From Paraglaciecola sp. T6c (GTDB lineage: Bacteria > Pseudomonadota > Gammaproteobacteria > Enterobacterales > Alteromonadaceae), in NCBI RefSeq assembly GCF_000014225.1, contig NC_008228.1:2418001-2482000 (forward strand): DNA of 64,000 bases. The letters are read 5' to 3'. Both the position numbers and the translations under genes were made by a program. The notes beneath the pieces were generated by a model. It was not told the DNA's origin, did not search any database, and was given only the letters and a program-made list of their open reading frames with translations. Shown here piece after piece: positions 9,354 through 19,487 of the stretch. The number at the start of each line of letters is the position of its first letter. The first letter of the stretch is position 1.

Positions 9354-11978
9354 ATGACGGTTTCATCTCCTATTGCTAAAAAACGCAGTGATTATCAAAA
9401 GCCCGATTTTTTGATTCGCCACGTCGATATGGTTTTTCACCTCGACATTCAAAAAACACGGGTAATTACTACCTGCCAATTCAGCCGAAATGGCAAGCAC
9501 AATCGCCCGTTAGTGTTAGACGGTGAAAGCATCACTCTGATTAAAGTCGTCCTTAACGACAGCCTAGTTAGCGACTACGACGTGAATAGTGAACAGCTGA
9601 CAATCCCCACTACGGAAGATGAATTCACCTTGTGTGTGGAAACCGCCATTAACCCTGAGGAAAATAAAACCCTGGAAGGGCTGTATTTTTCTGCCGGAGC
9701 ATATTGCACTCAGTGTGAGGCTGAAGGTTTTCGAAAAATAACCTATTTTCTAGACCGCCCAGATGTGTTGGCAAAATATGATGTCACCATTTATGCCGAT
9801 AAGGCGCGTTACCCTCATTTGCTTTCAAACGGTAATCAAATTGATCAAGGCCAACTTGAAGACGGTCGCCATTGGGTAAAATGGCAAGACCCTTTCAATA
9901 AACCCAGTTATTTATTTGCCTTGGTCGCGGGTGATTTCGACTTGCTGACCGACAATTTTATAACCCAAAGCGGGCGTAATGTTGCGTTAGAGTTGTACGT
10001 CGATAAAGGCGCACTGAATAAAGGTCACCACGCATTAGCATCTCTAAAAAAAGCCATGGCGTGGGATGAGCAGGTGTTTGGCTTAGAATACGATCTGGAT
10101 ATCTACATGGTGGTCGCCGTGGACTTCTTCAACATGGGGGCTATGGAAAACAAAGGCCTGAACGTGTTCAACAGCAAATTTGTGCTGGCTGATGCAGAGT
10201 CCGCTACTGATGATGATTTTTTCAATATTGAAGCCGTCATCGGGCATGAGTATTTTCATAACTGGACAGGCAACCGCGTTACTTGTCGAGATTGGTTCCA
10301 GTTAAGTCTAAAAGAAGGCTTAACGGTATTTCGTGATCAGCAGTTCAGTGCTGATATGTCGTCACCCGTGTTCAACCGCATTAAGAATGTACAGATAATT
10401 CGTGAACATCAGTTTGCAGAAGATGCCAGTGCTATGGCCCATCCTATACGTCCAGAAGAAGTTATCGAAATGAACAACTTCTATACGGTAACGGTGTACG
10501 ACAAGGGCGCTGAAGTGATCCGCATGATGCACACCCTTCTCGGGGCGGATGGCTTCAGAAAAGGCATGGATCTTTACTTTGCTCGTTTTGATGGTCAAGC
10601 GGTCACTTGCGATGATTTTGTTCAGGCCATGCAAGATGCAACGGGCGTTAATTTAAGTCAGTTTACGCTTTGGTACAGTCAATCTGGCACCCCTAAGGTG
10701 ATAGTGAGCGATGAGTTTGACGATAAAACAGGTCGTTATACGATAACCTTTAGTCAAACGACGCCGCCTACGGCAGATCAAAAAACCAAGCAAGCGCTGC
10801 ACTTTCCATTTCGGTTCGAGTTATTGGACGAGCAGGGGGGTGTCATCAGCGATGACTCCGTACCTGAACTAAAAGCTAAGATGATTCAATTGACACAAGA
10901 TGTGCATTCAGTCTCGGTTAATGGTTTGAAAGCCAAGCCGACACCGTCTTTGTTGCATAATTTTAGTGCGCCAGTGAAAGTGGATTATGCGTACACCCAT
11001 CAGCAACTAAGCAATATAATTTTGTATTCGGGTGATGAATTTGCCCGTTGGGATGCGAGTCAAAGCTTGTACAGTCGTTGCATCCACAATTTAGCCACTG
11101 CACCCGACAGCCCCGATAATGCGTTATTTGACAGTATGCTTGAATCCATCGGCGGCGTATTTGCATTAGCTGATGCTAAACCAGCTTTGGCTGCAGCGAT
11201 GATGAGTATCCCGAGCTTTGAAACTCTGAGCCAGCAAGTGGACGAAATTCAAGTGGAAGCTCTATATCATGCCCAGCGCAGCGTTCGCCATTTAATTGCG
11301 ACCGCGTTATCTGACAAATGGCTTGCCTTGTATAATAAACAGGCTGTTGGCGCGTACCAGTATAAAGCGGACGATGTCGATAAGCGGCGTCTTCGTAATG
11401 TGAGTTTGAGTTACCTAGTACAGGGTGATGCCCCTAATGCAAGTGAATTACTACAGGCGCAATTTACTCAGGCGGACAACATGACGGATAGCCTAGGGGC
11501 ACTGAAAGCAGCTCAATATGGCAATCTTGAACAGTTTGATCAGTTAATGGTTAAGTTTGAAGAGCGCTGGCGTCATGATCCCCTTGTGCTTGATAAATGG
11601 TTTGCGTTGCATGCCAATATGGAACGTAGCGATATACTCGCGCGTTTACCCTTATTGCTCAGCCACGAAAAGTTCAGCTTAGACAACCCCAACAGAGTGC
11701 GTTCGGTATTGGGGAGTTTTGCTTTTTATAATGTGCTGGGTTTTCATGCTATCGACGGTAGCGGTTACAAGTTTCTAGCGGATTATCTACTGAAGCTTAA
11801 CAGCGTAAATCCGCAAGTTGCTGCGCGCATCATTACGCCATTAACTCAATGGCAAAAATTTGATCCTAAACGACAAGAGTTAATGCGTTATCAATTAGCT
11901 CGGATCGCAGATTGCAAAGAGCTGAGTAAAGATTTAATCGAAAAAGTCAGCAAGAGCCTTAACTACACAACAGACTAA
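9354..11978 (+). CDS. pepN: Aminopeptidase N (M1 metalloprotease)
   Basis: At 874 aa it has the usual PepN length. The exopeptidase signature GAMENKGLN precedes the zinc site H298-E299-x-x-H302, with the third ligand Glu321 (KEGLTVF). The order is an N-terminal beta domain, the thermolysin-like catalytic domain, a DUF3458 Ig-like domain and a helical C-terminal domain. It is cytoplasmic and removes N-terminal residues from peptides in late protein turnover. The stop overlaps the ATG of a DUF2835 gene by one base, an association also found in pseudomonads. A GAGG site precedes the ATG. Confidence 0.97.
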   Translation: MTVSSPIAKKRSDYQKPDFLIRHVDMVFHLDIQKTRVITTCQFSRNGKHNRPLVLDGESITLIKVVLNDSLVSDYDVNSEQLTIPTTEDEFTLCVETAINPEENKTLEGLYFSAGAYCTQCEAEGFRKITYFLDRPDVLAKYDVTIYADKARYPHLLSNGNQIDQGQLEDGRHWVKWQDPFNKPSYLFALVAGDFDLLTDNFITQSGRNVALELYVDKGALNKGHHALASLKKAMAWDEQVFGLEYDLDIYMVVAVDFFNMGAMENKGLNVFNSKFVLADAESATDDDFFNIEAVIGHEYFHNWTGNRVTCRDWFQLSLKEGLTVFRDQQFSADMSSPVFNRIKNVQIIREHQFAEDASAMAHPIRPEEVIEMNNFYTVTVYDKGAEVIRMMHTLLGADGFRKGMDLYFARFDGQAVTCDDFVQAMQDATGVNLSQFTLWYSQSGTPKVIVSDEFDDKTGRYTITFSQTTPPTADQKTKQALHFPFRFELLDEQGGVISDDSVPELKAKMIQLTQDVHSVSVNGLKAKPTPSLLHNFSAPVKVDYAYTHQQLSNIILYSGDEFARWDASQSLYSRCIHNLATAPDSPDNALFDSMLESIGGVFALADAKPALAAAMMSIPSFETLSQQVDEIQVEALYHAQRSVRHLIATALSDKWLALYNKQAVGAYQYKADDVDKRRLRNVSLSYLVQGDAPNASELLQAQFTQADNMTDSLGALKAAQYGNLEQFDQLMVKFEERWRHDPLVLDKWFALHANMERSDILARLPLLLSHEKFSLDNPNRVRSVLGSFAFYNVLGFHAIDGSGYKFLADYLLKLNSVNPQVAARIITPLTQWQKFDPKRQELMRYQLARIADCKELSKDLIEKVSKSLNYTTD

Positions 11979-12199
11979 TGCAAACTCTATACTTTCGACT
12001 AGCGCTCAGTTATGAGCGCTGTGAACCCCTGTATTTAACCAGTACACAAAACGTAATTGTGCTTGCCGACAATGGGAAAAGAGTGCAATTACCGGCTAAA
12101 AATTTACGTCCTTTCATACAGCATAATGGCATTCACGGCCGATTTCGCTTAATTATCACTGACACTAATAAGATAAGTAGCTTAGAAAAAATAGTCTAG
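11978..12199 (+). CDS. DUF2835 family protein
   Basis: The 73-aa small protein resembles DUF2835: a hydrophobic N-terminal strand, then a basic GKRVQLPAKNLRPFI segment and HGIHGRFRL near the C-terminus. It has no signal peptide or membrane helix. The start overlaps the pepN stop (TAATG), so expression is coupled to pepN; the same neighbourhood is known in other gammaproteobacteria. The function is unknown. The compact beta-rich pattern suggests a single small domain. Confidence 0.8.
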   Translation: MQTLYFRLALSYERCEPLYLTSTQNVIVLADNGKRVQLPAKNLRPFIQHNGIHGRFRLIITDTNKISSLEKIV

Positions 12200-12379
12200 T
12201 CGGTTTGTTTTTTATACAATGAATACTGCAACACATTGAAAACAAACAGGATATACGACTAAATACTGGTACGATTAGTACTTGCTATCGAGGCTATTTG
12301 GTGTAATCATTTTGTTAAATTTGAGTGGTTTAATTGAATGTCATGTTAGTACCTAGTGCTAACTAATAGGGAGGTATGG

Positions 12380-14446
12380 ATGAGTCGTGAATTCTTCGGG
12401 TTTAAAAAGTCGCCTATAGCGTTAGGTGTGATGGGGCTTATGGGCGCAGCAATGATGCCAGCGCAAGCCGCCAGTTGGAGTGATGGCGATTGGTCAGTTA
12501 CCTTTGACTCGAACTTTTCTTTGGGTACCAGCATTCGTGTTGAAGAGCGCGATTTCTCACGCGTGGGTAATAGTAACGGTGTACAGTTTGATTGGACAGG
12601 TTATAACCCTGCTACCAATCCTATTTACAGCTCAGCTGACGTGTGGGCATTAGGTACAGGTGGTTACTCGACAAATGGTGACTTAAGCACCCTGAACTAC
12701 GAAAAAGGAAACCCATTTTCGACGCTGTTCAAAGGCGTGCATGAACTTGATATCCAATACAAAAACATGGGCGTTTTCATGCGTGGAATGTATTTCTACG
12801 ACTTTGAAATGAAAGATAGTTCGCGGGATTGGCAGAATCCGATTACAGGTAAAACACAAGACCCTTGTGCTTCGTCTACCGCTAATGATGAACTATGTTC
12901 AGATGTACGTTTGTTAGACGCCTACTTCTACTCTGATTTCTATATCGGCGATATGCCGGTCACATTCCGAGTGGGTGACCAAGTGGTGAGCTGGGGTGAA
13001 AGTACGTTCATTCAGCATGGTATTAACTCAACCAACCCTGTGGATGTCTCTCGTGCTCAAGCACCAGGTGCTGAGCTTAAAGAAGTCTTTATTCCAGTGG
13101 GGATGGTATTCGCTCAGTTTGGTTTGACCGAAAATTTAAGCTTGTCTATGTACTACCAGTATCAGTGGGAGCGTAGCCGATTACCACAAGCAGGTAGTTA
13201 CTTCGCTACCAATGACTTTGCTGGCGAAGGCGGTCAAGCGCAGAATATCCAGTTAGGTTTTAGTGGTAACCCTGATATCGATTTGGATTTCTTGTTATCA
13301 AGTTTGAACGGGCTTGGAGATTTACTACGAAGTGGTGCTGATGCAGCTCAAATAGGTCAGGCCTATTTAGCTTATCCAACTAAAGTGGCTGTGCGTGGTT
13401 ATAGTGATTCCGCACATGAAGATGCAGACGACCAAGGTCAGTATGGGATAAAAATTGGTTACTACGCAGAAGACTTGAACGAAACTGAGTTCAATTTCTA
13501 TATGCTTAACTACCACAGCCAACGCCCATTAATCTCTGGGTTAACGTCTGATTTTACTTCTGCAAGTATTGCCGCTGATCTTGGTATGTTGGCCACAACT
13601 GAAATCACTAAAGACAATGTAACAGACCTTAAAGCTTTCACGAAAACAGGCTTTGTTTATCCTGAAGACTTGAAACTGTATGGCTTTAGTTTTAACACCA
13701 ATGTAGGTACAACAGCTCTTGCGGGGGAAATCGCGTACCGTGTTGATGAACCTCTGCAGATAGATGACGTTGAACTGTTGTATGCTGCGATGCCACAGCA
13801 ATTAGCGATTGCGGGTTTACGTCCTGATTTAGCGGGTATTTCTCAACTAGACGGATATCAAGGATTTACAACGGGGCCTGGGGAAACGGCAACGGGCTAC
13901 ATTGAGTCTGATACATTGCAAATGCAAGTCACAGCAACACATATTTTTGGCCCTGCTTTGGGTACGGATAATTTAGTGGTGTTGGGCGAAGTTGGGTATG
14001 TCAGCATTCAAGACTTCCCGGATCCAAATGTTATTCGACTAAATGGTCCTGGTTCTGTGCGTACGCCTTCGCTTGAGCCAACAGCGGATGGTAACACCCG
14101 AGAAGGTTTGCATATTGGTCTGTCTGATGGCCCAGAAACAAACCCATTCCCAACGTCGAGTGCTTGGGGATACCGCTTACTGGCTAATGCGTCATTTAAC
14201 AACGTTTTCGCTGGTATTAATCTGCAAGCACGTGGCACCTTTGCACATGATGTAAATGGTATTACGCCTGATCCATTATTCTTATTTATCGAAGATAGAA
14301 AATCAGCTAGCGCGTCATTAACGTTTGATTATTTAAGCAAATGGTCAGCAACGGCTTCTTATAACACGTTCTGGGGCGGTCAAGGCACCACCAACCAGCT
14401 GTCGGATCGTGATTATGTCTCTTTTAACATCAAGTATTCTATCTAG
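12380..14446 (+). CDS. DUF1302 family outer-membrane protein
   Basis: A 688-aa protein starting at ATG 12380, 5 bp after a strong GGGAGG site. It has a signal peptide (about 1-30, ending in MMPAQAAS). The rest is beta-strand-like, with many alternating aromatic/polar residues and a C-terminus FNIKYSI of outer-membrane barrel type. The opening SWSDGDWSVTFDSNFSLG is typical of DUF1302. This family is usually found with DUF1329, a YCF48-like beta-propeller and an RND exporter, exactly as here. It probably forms the outer-membrane channel of a lipid or hydrophobic-compound export/import system. Family call is solid; substrate unknown. Confidence 0.87.
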   Translation: MSREFFGFKKSPIALGVMGLMGAAMMPAQAASWSDGDWSVTFDSNFSLGTSIRVEERDFSRVGNSNGVQFDWTGYNPATNPIYSSADVWALGTGGYSTNGDLSTLNYEKGNPFSTLFKGVHELDIQYKNMGVFMRGMYFYDFEMKDSSRDWQNPITGKTQDPCASSTANDELCSDVRLLDAYFYSDFYIGDMPVTFRVGDQVVSWGESTFIQHGINSTNPVDVSRAQAPGAELKEVFIPVGMVFAQFGLTENLSLSMYYQYQWERSRLPQAGSYFATNDFAGEGGQAQNIQLGFSGNPDIDLDFLLSSLNGLGDLLRSGADAAQIGQAYLAYPTKVAVRGYSDSAHEDADDQGQYGIKIGYYAEDLNETEFNFYMLNYHSQRPLISGLTSDFTSASIAADLGMLATTEITKDNVTDLKAFTKTGFVYPEDLKLYGFSFNTNVGTTALAGEIAYRVDEPLQIDDVELLYAAMPQQLAIAGLRPDLAGISQLDGYQGFTTGPGETATGYIESDTLQMQVTATHIFGPALGTDNLVVLGEVGYVSIQDFPDPNVIRLNGPGSVRTPSLEPTADGNTREGLHIGLSDGPETNPFPTSSAWGYRLLANASFNNVFAGINLQARGTFAHDVNGITPDPLFLFIEDRKSASASLTFDYLSKWSATASYNTFWGGQGTTNQLSDRDYVSFNIKYSI

Positions 14447-14456
14447 GAGCTATATT

Positions 14457-15824
14457 ATGATTAGAAAATTTGCTCTCGTCGCGTCTGCAATGGCGTTAAC
14501 ATTTAATTCTGGCTTGATTCAAGCCAAGGTATCTGAAACTGAAGCCGCTAAACTAGGCGCTGAATTGTCGCCAGTTGGTGCTGTTGTAGCGGGCAACGCT
14601 GACGGCAGTATTCCTGCGTGGACCGGTGGTATTACCGAAGTTCCAGCGGGTTATAAAGAAGGTGATTTTCACCCTGACCCATATGCTGATGATAAAGTGT
14701 TGTTTACTATTACCGCTAAAAATTACCAAGAATACTCAGCGTTTTTAAGTGATGGTCAAAAAGAACTCTTTAAGGCATATCCTGACACATATAAGATGCC
14801 GGTTTATGAAAGCCGTCGTTCAGCGTCATTACCTCAGTTTGTGTATGATGAAACAGCTAAAAATGCGGTCATGGCCGAATTAATCCAAGGTGGCAACGGC
14901 GTCAAAAATGCAGCAATTGGTATTCCATTTCCTATTCCGCAAAATGGGGTAGAAGCAATATGGAACCATATTTTGCGCTATCGCGGTGAAACGGTAAAAC
15001 GTTTTGGTGGTCAGGCTGCGCCGACTGCATCTGGCGATTACAACGTGATCGGTTTTGACGAAGAGTTGATTCAAAAATACTCCGCAAAAGACGCGACACG
15101 CGAGAAACTGCTCGAAGAAAACGTCATTTCGAAATTTAAGCAAAGTGTTACGTCTCCCGCGCGTTTAGCCGGTACTGCTTTATTGGTACATGAAACCATG
15201 GACCAAATTCGTGAACCGCGTCAAGCATGGACATACAACACAGGTCAACGCCGTGTTCGTCGTGCTCCTAACGTTGCATATGATGCCCCAGGTACGGCGT
15301 CAGATGGCTTAAGAACATCCGATGACTTTGATATGTTCAATGGTGCCCCAGATCGTTACAACTGGGAGTTGAAAGGTAAGCAAGAATTGTACGTTGCTTA
15401 TAATAATTACCACCTACACAGTGATAAAGTGAAGTACGAAGACATTCTTAAACCAGGTCATATCAATCCAGATTTAACACGCTTTGAGAAACATCGCGTC
15501 TGGGTTGTGGAAGCGACACTTAAACCTGAGTTTCGTCATATTTATCAAAAACGCGTGTTCTTTATTGATGAAGACAGCTGGCAGATCCAAGTTGCGGACA
15601 TGTACGATAATCGTAACGAGTTGTATCGTGTAGGCATATCTCATGGTATTAACTATTATGAAGTTCCTACTCAGTGGTCGACATTAGATGTTTATCATGA
15701 CTTGAACTCTCGTCGTTATCTCGCTTTAGGATTAGATAATGAAGAGAAAATGTATGAATTTAATGTAGATTTAAAAGATCGCGAATTTACCCCTGAGGCC
15801 ATGCGCCGAGCCGGTAGACGCTAA
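14457..15824 (+). CDS. DUF1329 family periplasmic/outer-membrane lipoprotein-fold protein
   Basis: A 455-aa protein from ATG 14457, 10 bp after the DUF1302 stop, with a TAGGAGC ribosome-binding site. The signal peptide ends near residue 24 (LIQAKV). The mature start (KLGAELSPVGAVVAGNADGSIPAWTGG) is the characteristic DUF1329 N-terminus; the family has a LolB-like fold. It is translated together with the DUF1302 barrel and probably acts as its periplasmic partner. An in-frame upstream ATG at 14409 would overlap the DUF1302 gene and is rejected because it would bury the signal peptide. Confidence 0.87.
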   Translation: MIRKFALVASAMALTFNSGLIQAKVSETEAAKLGAELSPVGAVVAGNADGSIPAWTGGITEVPAGYKEGDFHPDPYADDKVLFTITAKNYQEYSAFLSDGQKELFKAYPDTYKMPVYESRRSASLPQFVYDETAKNAVMAELIQGGNGVKNAAIGIPFPIPQNGVEAIWNHILRYRGETVKRFGGQAAPTASGDYNVIGFDEELIQKYSAKDATREKLLEENVISKFKQSVTSPARLAGTALLVHETMDQIREPRQAWTYNTGQRRVRRAPNVAYDAPGTASDGLRTSDDFDMFNGAPDRYNWELKGKQELYVAYNNYHLHSDKVKYEDILKPGHINPDLTRFEKHRVWVVEATLKPEFRHIYQKRVFFIDEDSWQIQVADMYDNRNELYRVGISHGINYYEVPTQWSTLDVYHDLNSRRYLALGLDNEEKMYEFNVDLKDREFTPEAMRRAGRR

Positions 15825-15831
15825 TCGAGAA

Positions 15832-15859
15832 AAAACGGTTGGCCTTTGCCAACCGTTTT
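15832..15859 (+). terminator. Strong intra-cluster hairpin between DUF1329 and YCF48-like genes
   Basis: AAAACGGTTGGC-CTTT-GCCAACCGTTTT is a perfect 12-bp stem with T's on its 3' arm, followed by CATTTTT. It lies between two genes of one functional module, so it may partly terminate the DUF1302-DUF1329 transcript or protect its 3' end. Confidence 0.8.
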
Positions 15860-15882
15860 CATTTTTATGGAACCCAATTACT

Positions 15883-16881
15883 ATGAAATTATCCCTTGCA
15901 AGTGCAGTGATTGCCGTTTTACTTGCGCCTTTAGCGTCTATCCAAGCCGCTCAGAGTAGTTTTCAAGCCCCTCTCGTTGACCAGTCTTTATTACTTGATA
16001 TCGCCCACAGCGGTGACCAACTTATTGCCGTAGGTGAACGCGGACACATTATTCGTTCAAATGATGGTCAGGCATGGCAACAGATGGATGTACCGTCAAC
16101 ATCGACTTTGACTGGCGTTTATTTTGTTGGCCAACAAGGCTGGGCAGTCGGTCATGACTTCATCATTTTACACACTCAAAACAATGGCCTCGATTGGGAA
16201 ATACAACATTTCGCTCCAGAACAAGAACGCCCATTGTTGGACGTTGTCTTTTTCAATGAAAATGAGGGCATTGCGATTGGCGCCTATGGCGCGTTTTTGC
16301 GCACTGAAGATGGCGGTAAATCATGGCGTAATGAATTACACGCCGAATTTGTGAATCAAGCTGACCAAGAGTATCTAAATGAATTACGCCTTGAAGATGA
16401 AGCGTTTTACCAGGAAGAACTCGCCGCTATTTTACCTCACTTAAACAGTGTTTCTGTTTCTGGCAATGAAGTTTATTTAGCTGGTGAAGCAGGCCTGCTA
16501 GCGATGAGTTCAGACAAAGGCCAAACGTGGAAAAGAATGGATATTGACTATCATGGCTCCTTTTTTAACATCGCCAAAACCGAGTCTGGCGATCTGATTG
16601 CCACAGGTCTACGCGGAAATGTATTTAGTTACAACAGTGAATTGCAAAAGTGGCAAGCTGTTGACTCAGGTAGCAAGGCATCCATGAATGGTATTGTTTC
16701 TGTGGACGAGTCTCGTACGGTATTGCTTGGCAATAATGGCGCCGTGGTGACTATGCAGGGCGACGATGTTGACTATAAGCAACAAAGCGATGGCCAAGCG
16801 CTTATCAATGGTGTGTTGTTCAACAATCAAATTATCGCAGTGTCGATCGACGGCATTAAACATTTGCAGCAAGCACGGTAG
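15883..16881 (+). CDS. YCF48/BNR-repeat beta-propeller exported protein
   Basis: A 332-aa protein with a signal peptide (about 1-22, ending SIQAAQ). It has repeated W/G-rich blades such as GVYFVGQQGWAVGHDFIIL, FFNENEGIAIGAYGAFLRT and DGGKSWR, typical of Ycf48/HCF136-like propellers and BNR repeats. Ycf48 itself is a photosystem II assembly factor; this is not a phototroph, so only the fold is transferable. It lies 6 bp before the RND transporter and probably acts as its periplasmic accessory or scaffold. Confidence 0.82.
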   Translation: MKLSLASAVIAVLLAPLASIQAAQSSFQAPLVDQSLLLDIAHSGDQLIAVGERGHIIRSNDGQAWQQMDVPSTSTLTGVYFVGQQGWAVGHDFIILHTQNNGLDWEIQHFAPEQERPLLDVVFFNENEGIAIGAYGAFLRTEDGGKSWRNELHAEFVNQADQEYLNELRLEDEAFYQEELAAILPHLNSVSVSGNEVYLAGEAGLLAMSSDKGQTWKRMDIDYHGSFFNIAKTESGDLIATGLRGNVFSYNSELQKWQAVDSGSKASMNGIVSVDESRTVLLGNNGAVVTMQGDDVDYKQQSDGQALINGVLFNNQIIAVSIDGIKHLQQAR

Positions 16882-16887
16882 TCGTTC

Positions 16888-19203
16888 ATGAGTAATATTA
16901 TAAAATTTTTAGAATCCTTGATTTTCAAAAACCGTATCGCCGTTCTGTTGCTCTTTTTGGTAGCGACTATTTTTCTCGGATACCAATCGTCACAACTCCG
17001 TCTAGATGCGGGCTTTACCAAGAATATCCCCCTTAATCATGATTACATGCAAAACTACATGAAGCATGTCAATGATTTTGGTGGTGCGAATAGTATTTTG
17101 GTCTCTGTTTGTGACAAAGACGGTGACATCTTTAATCAAAACTTTTTTGATACTTTGAAAGACGTACACGATCAGTTATTTTTCATTAATGGTGTTGACC
17201 GCTCTTTGGTTAAATCACTCTTTTCATCCTCAACGCGATTTACTGAGATTGTAGAGGGTGGTTTTGCAGGTGGTCCGGTTATCCCTGCTGATTTCAATTC
17301 TTCTGAGCAACGTGGCTTAGATAAAGTGTCATCCAATATTGAAAAAGCAGGTATTGTCGGCAGTTTGGTGTCTGATGATTATCAGTGTGCCATGGTCAAC
17401 GCAAAATTATTGGATTTGGATCCAGAAACGGGTGAGAAGCTTGACACTCTGGCCTTAGCGGATGAGCTCGAAACTCAGCTTCGTGGTCAGTTTGAAACCG
17501 ACGATATCTCTATACATATTATTGGCTTTGCAAAGATGATTGGTGATGTGGCCAATGGTGCTAAAGACGTATTGGTGTTTTTTGCCATCGCTATTGCGAT
17601 TACCGCAGTGCTCGTTTATTTCTTCTGTAAATCGCTGATGTTGACCGTATTACCACTGCTGTGTTCAATCATTGCGGTGATTTGGCAAATGGGGTTGCTC
17701 ACGTTACTGGGTTTTGGTCTTGACCCCATGTCGATATTAGTGCCTTTCCTCGTTTTTGCGATTGGGATTAGTCATGGTGTACAAATGATCAATTCTGTCG
17801 GTAAAGAGGTCACTAAAGGCAGTTCCTCGTTTGATGCCGCTAAGCTGGCCTTTACCACCTTGTTAATACCTGGTGGCGTGGCGCTACTGTCCGACACGAT
17901 TGGCTTTATGACATTATTGGTTATTGATATTGGTATCATTCGCGAGCTTGCTATCACGGCAAGTATGGGTGTGGCGGTAATCATTTTAACGAACCTATTG
18001 TTGCTGCCTGTGCTGATGTCTTTCGTTAAATTTAGCGAAAAATATAAGCAAAAATTTGCAGGTAAGGAAAATCGCGCAGATAAGTTTTGGGATGGGATAG
18101 CAGCATGCTCTAGCCCGAAAGTGGCGATTGTTATACTCGTTGTCACTGCAGTCTTATTTGGTTTCGGTTGGATGCAAGCCCAAAAAATGAAAATTGGTGA
18201 TTTGCACGCTGGTGCGCCTGCGCTTCATGCATCGTCTCGTTACAATCAAGACACGTTTTTGATTACTGACAAATATGAAATCAGCACTGATTACATGTCG
18301 ATTCTGGTCGAAGCGACCAAAGATGCTTGTACTTCATATGACGTGATGAATTCAATTGACGAACTACAATGGCGCATGAGCAATATCGAGGGTGTGCAAT
18401 CTGCAGTTAGCTTAGCCTCGGTGGCTAAAATTATTAATGCGGGCTACAACGAAGGAAACGCGAAATGGCGCGTACTTCCGCGCAATCAACAGACTTTAGT
18501 TCAGGATATCGCGCGGGTTGATACCTCATCTGGTTTGTTAAATGGTGATTGTTCTGTGATGCCGATTATTCTGTTTATGGAAGATCACAAAGCAGAAACC
18601 ATTAATCGTGTGGTTGATGCGGTAAAAGCCTATCGTGTTGATTTTGAGACACCTGAATTGCAATTTAAATTAGCCTCTGGGCCAATTGGGGTTATGGCCG
18701 CTCAAAATGAAGCGGTTGAAGCATCTCAAGATCCTATGATGTTATACGTGTTCGGGGCCGTTATTCTATTGTGCTTGCTGAGCTTTAAGTCTTTACGTGC
18801 AACACTTGCGGTGGTTATTCCTTTGTATGTGGTATCGGTTTTAGCCCAGGCGTTAATGACGTATTTGCAGATTGGTTTAACGGTTTCTACATTGCCGGTT
18901 ATTGCGCTAGGCGTGGGTATCGGTGTTGATTATGGTATTTATATCTTATCGACTATGAATGCGAAATTAAAAGCGGGTATGGCTGTGCGTCAAGCGTACT
19001 TTGAAGCACTTAAAGAGCGGGGCAGTGCCGTATTGTTTACTGGTGCAACCTTAGCCGTTGGCGTAAGTACTTGGGTATTCTCATCACTTAAATTCCAAAT
19101 GGATATGGGAATTTTACTCACGTTCATGTTTATCGTGAATATGATGGGGGCAATTATTGTATTACCCGCGTTAGCCAGTGTGTTTTGGCGCAAACAAAAA
19201 TAA
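16888..19203 (+). CDS. RND superfamily transporter, MMPL-like
   Basis: A 771-aa integral membrane protein with the two-fold RND layout. One N-terminal helix (about 17-35) and a large periplasmic loop precede five helices (about 225-385); then a helix near 415, a second loop, and five helices (about 610-765) complete it. The length and MMPL-like loops match transporters that move lipids or hopanoid-like molecules rather than drug-efflux AcrB proteins (over 1000 aa). It is the energised component of the DUF1302-DUF1329-YCF48 module, which could carry a hydrophobic compound across the envelope. It is followed by a strong terminator. Confidence 0.88.
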   Translation: MSNIIKFLESLIFKNRIAVLLLFLVATIFLGYQSSQLRLDAGFTKNIPLNHDYMQNYMKHVNDFGGANSILVSVCDKDGDIFNQNFFDTLKDVHDQLFFINGVDRSLVKSLFSSSTRFTEIVEGGFAGGPVIPADFNSSEQRGLDKVSSNIEKAGIVGSLVSDDYQCAMVNAKLLDLDPETGEKLDTLALADELETQLRGQFETDDISIHIIGFAKMIGDVANGAKDVLVFFAIAIAITAVLVYFFCKSLMLTVLPLLCSIIAVIWQMGLLTLLGFGLDPMSILVPFLVFAIGISHGVQMINSVGKEVTKGSSSFDAAKLAFTTLLIPGGVALLSDTIGFMTLLVIDIGIIRELAITASMGVAVIILTNLLLLPVLMSFVKFSEKYKQKFAGKENRADKFWDGIAACSSPKVAIVILVVTAVLFGFGWMQAQKMKIGDLHAGAPALHASSRYNQDTFLITDKYEISTDYMSILVEATKDACTSYDVMNSIDELQWRMSNIEGVQSAVSLASVAKIINAGYNEGNAKWRVLPRNQQTLVQDIARVDTSSGLLNGDCSVMPIILFMEDHKAETINRVVDAVKAYRVDFETPELQFKLASGPIGVMAAQNEAVEASQDPMMLYVFGAVILLCLLSFKSLRATLAVVIPLYVVSVLAQALMTYLQIGLTVSTLPVIALGVGIGVDYGIYILSTMNAKLKAGMAVRQAYFEALKERGSAVLFTGATLAVGVSTWVFSSLKFQMDMGILLTFMFIVNMMGAIIVLPALASVFWRKQK

Positions 19204-19231
19204 TTCCGCATAATTATTTAAAAATTTGCAT

Positions 19232-19256
19232 AAAAAAGGCCGTAAGGCCTTTTTTT
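19232..19256 (+). terminator. Terminator after RND transporter
   Basis: AAAAAAGGCC-GTAA-GGCCTTTTTTT: a 10-bp stem, GNRA-like loop and T-run; the A-run on the other side could let it act in both directions. Confidence 0.92.
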
Positions 19257-19487
19257 ATGTTCGAAATTCAAATAACTATATTAGTTGTAAATACGGCGTA
19301 AATTTAGGGCTTTTCAAGGCCGAAAATTTTAGCGAGAATAGCGTTATAAAGGCTAAAAACTGTATATATCTCAGTCTATTGTCTAGTCTCATTAATTGTC
19401 GTCGATAGAACTAACACTGTAACAATTTGTTAATGCATCGATTAAATACCACTGTTACTTCCATAAAAGTAAGGAATAGGTAAATTC

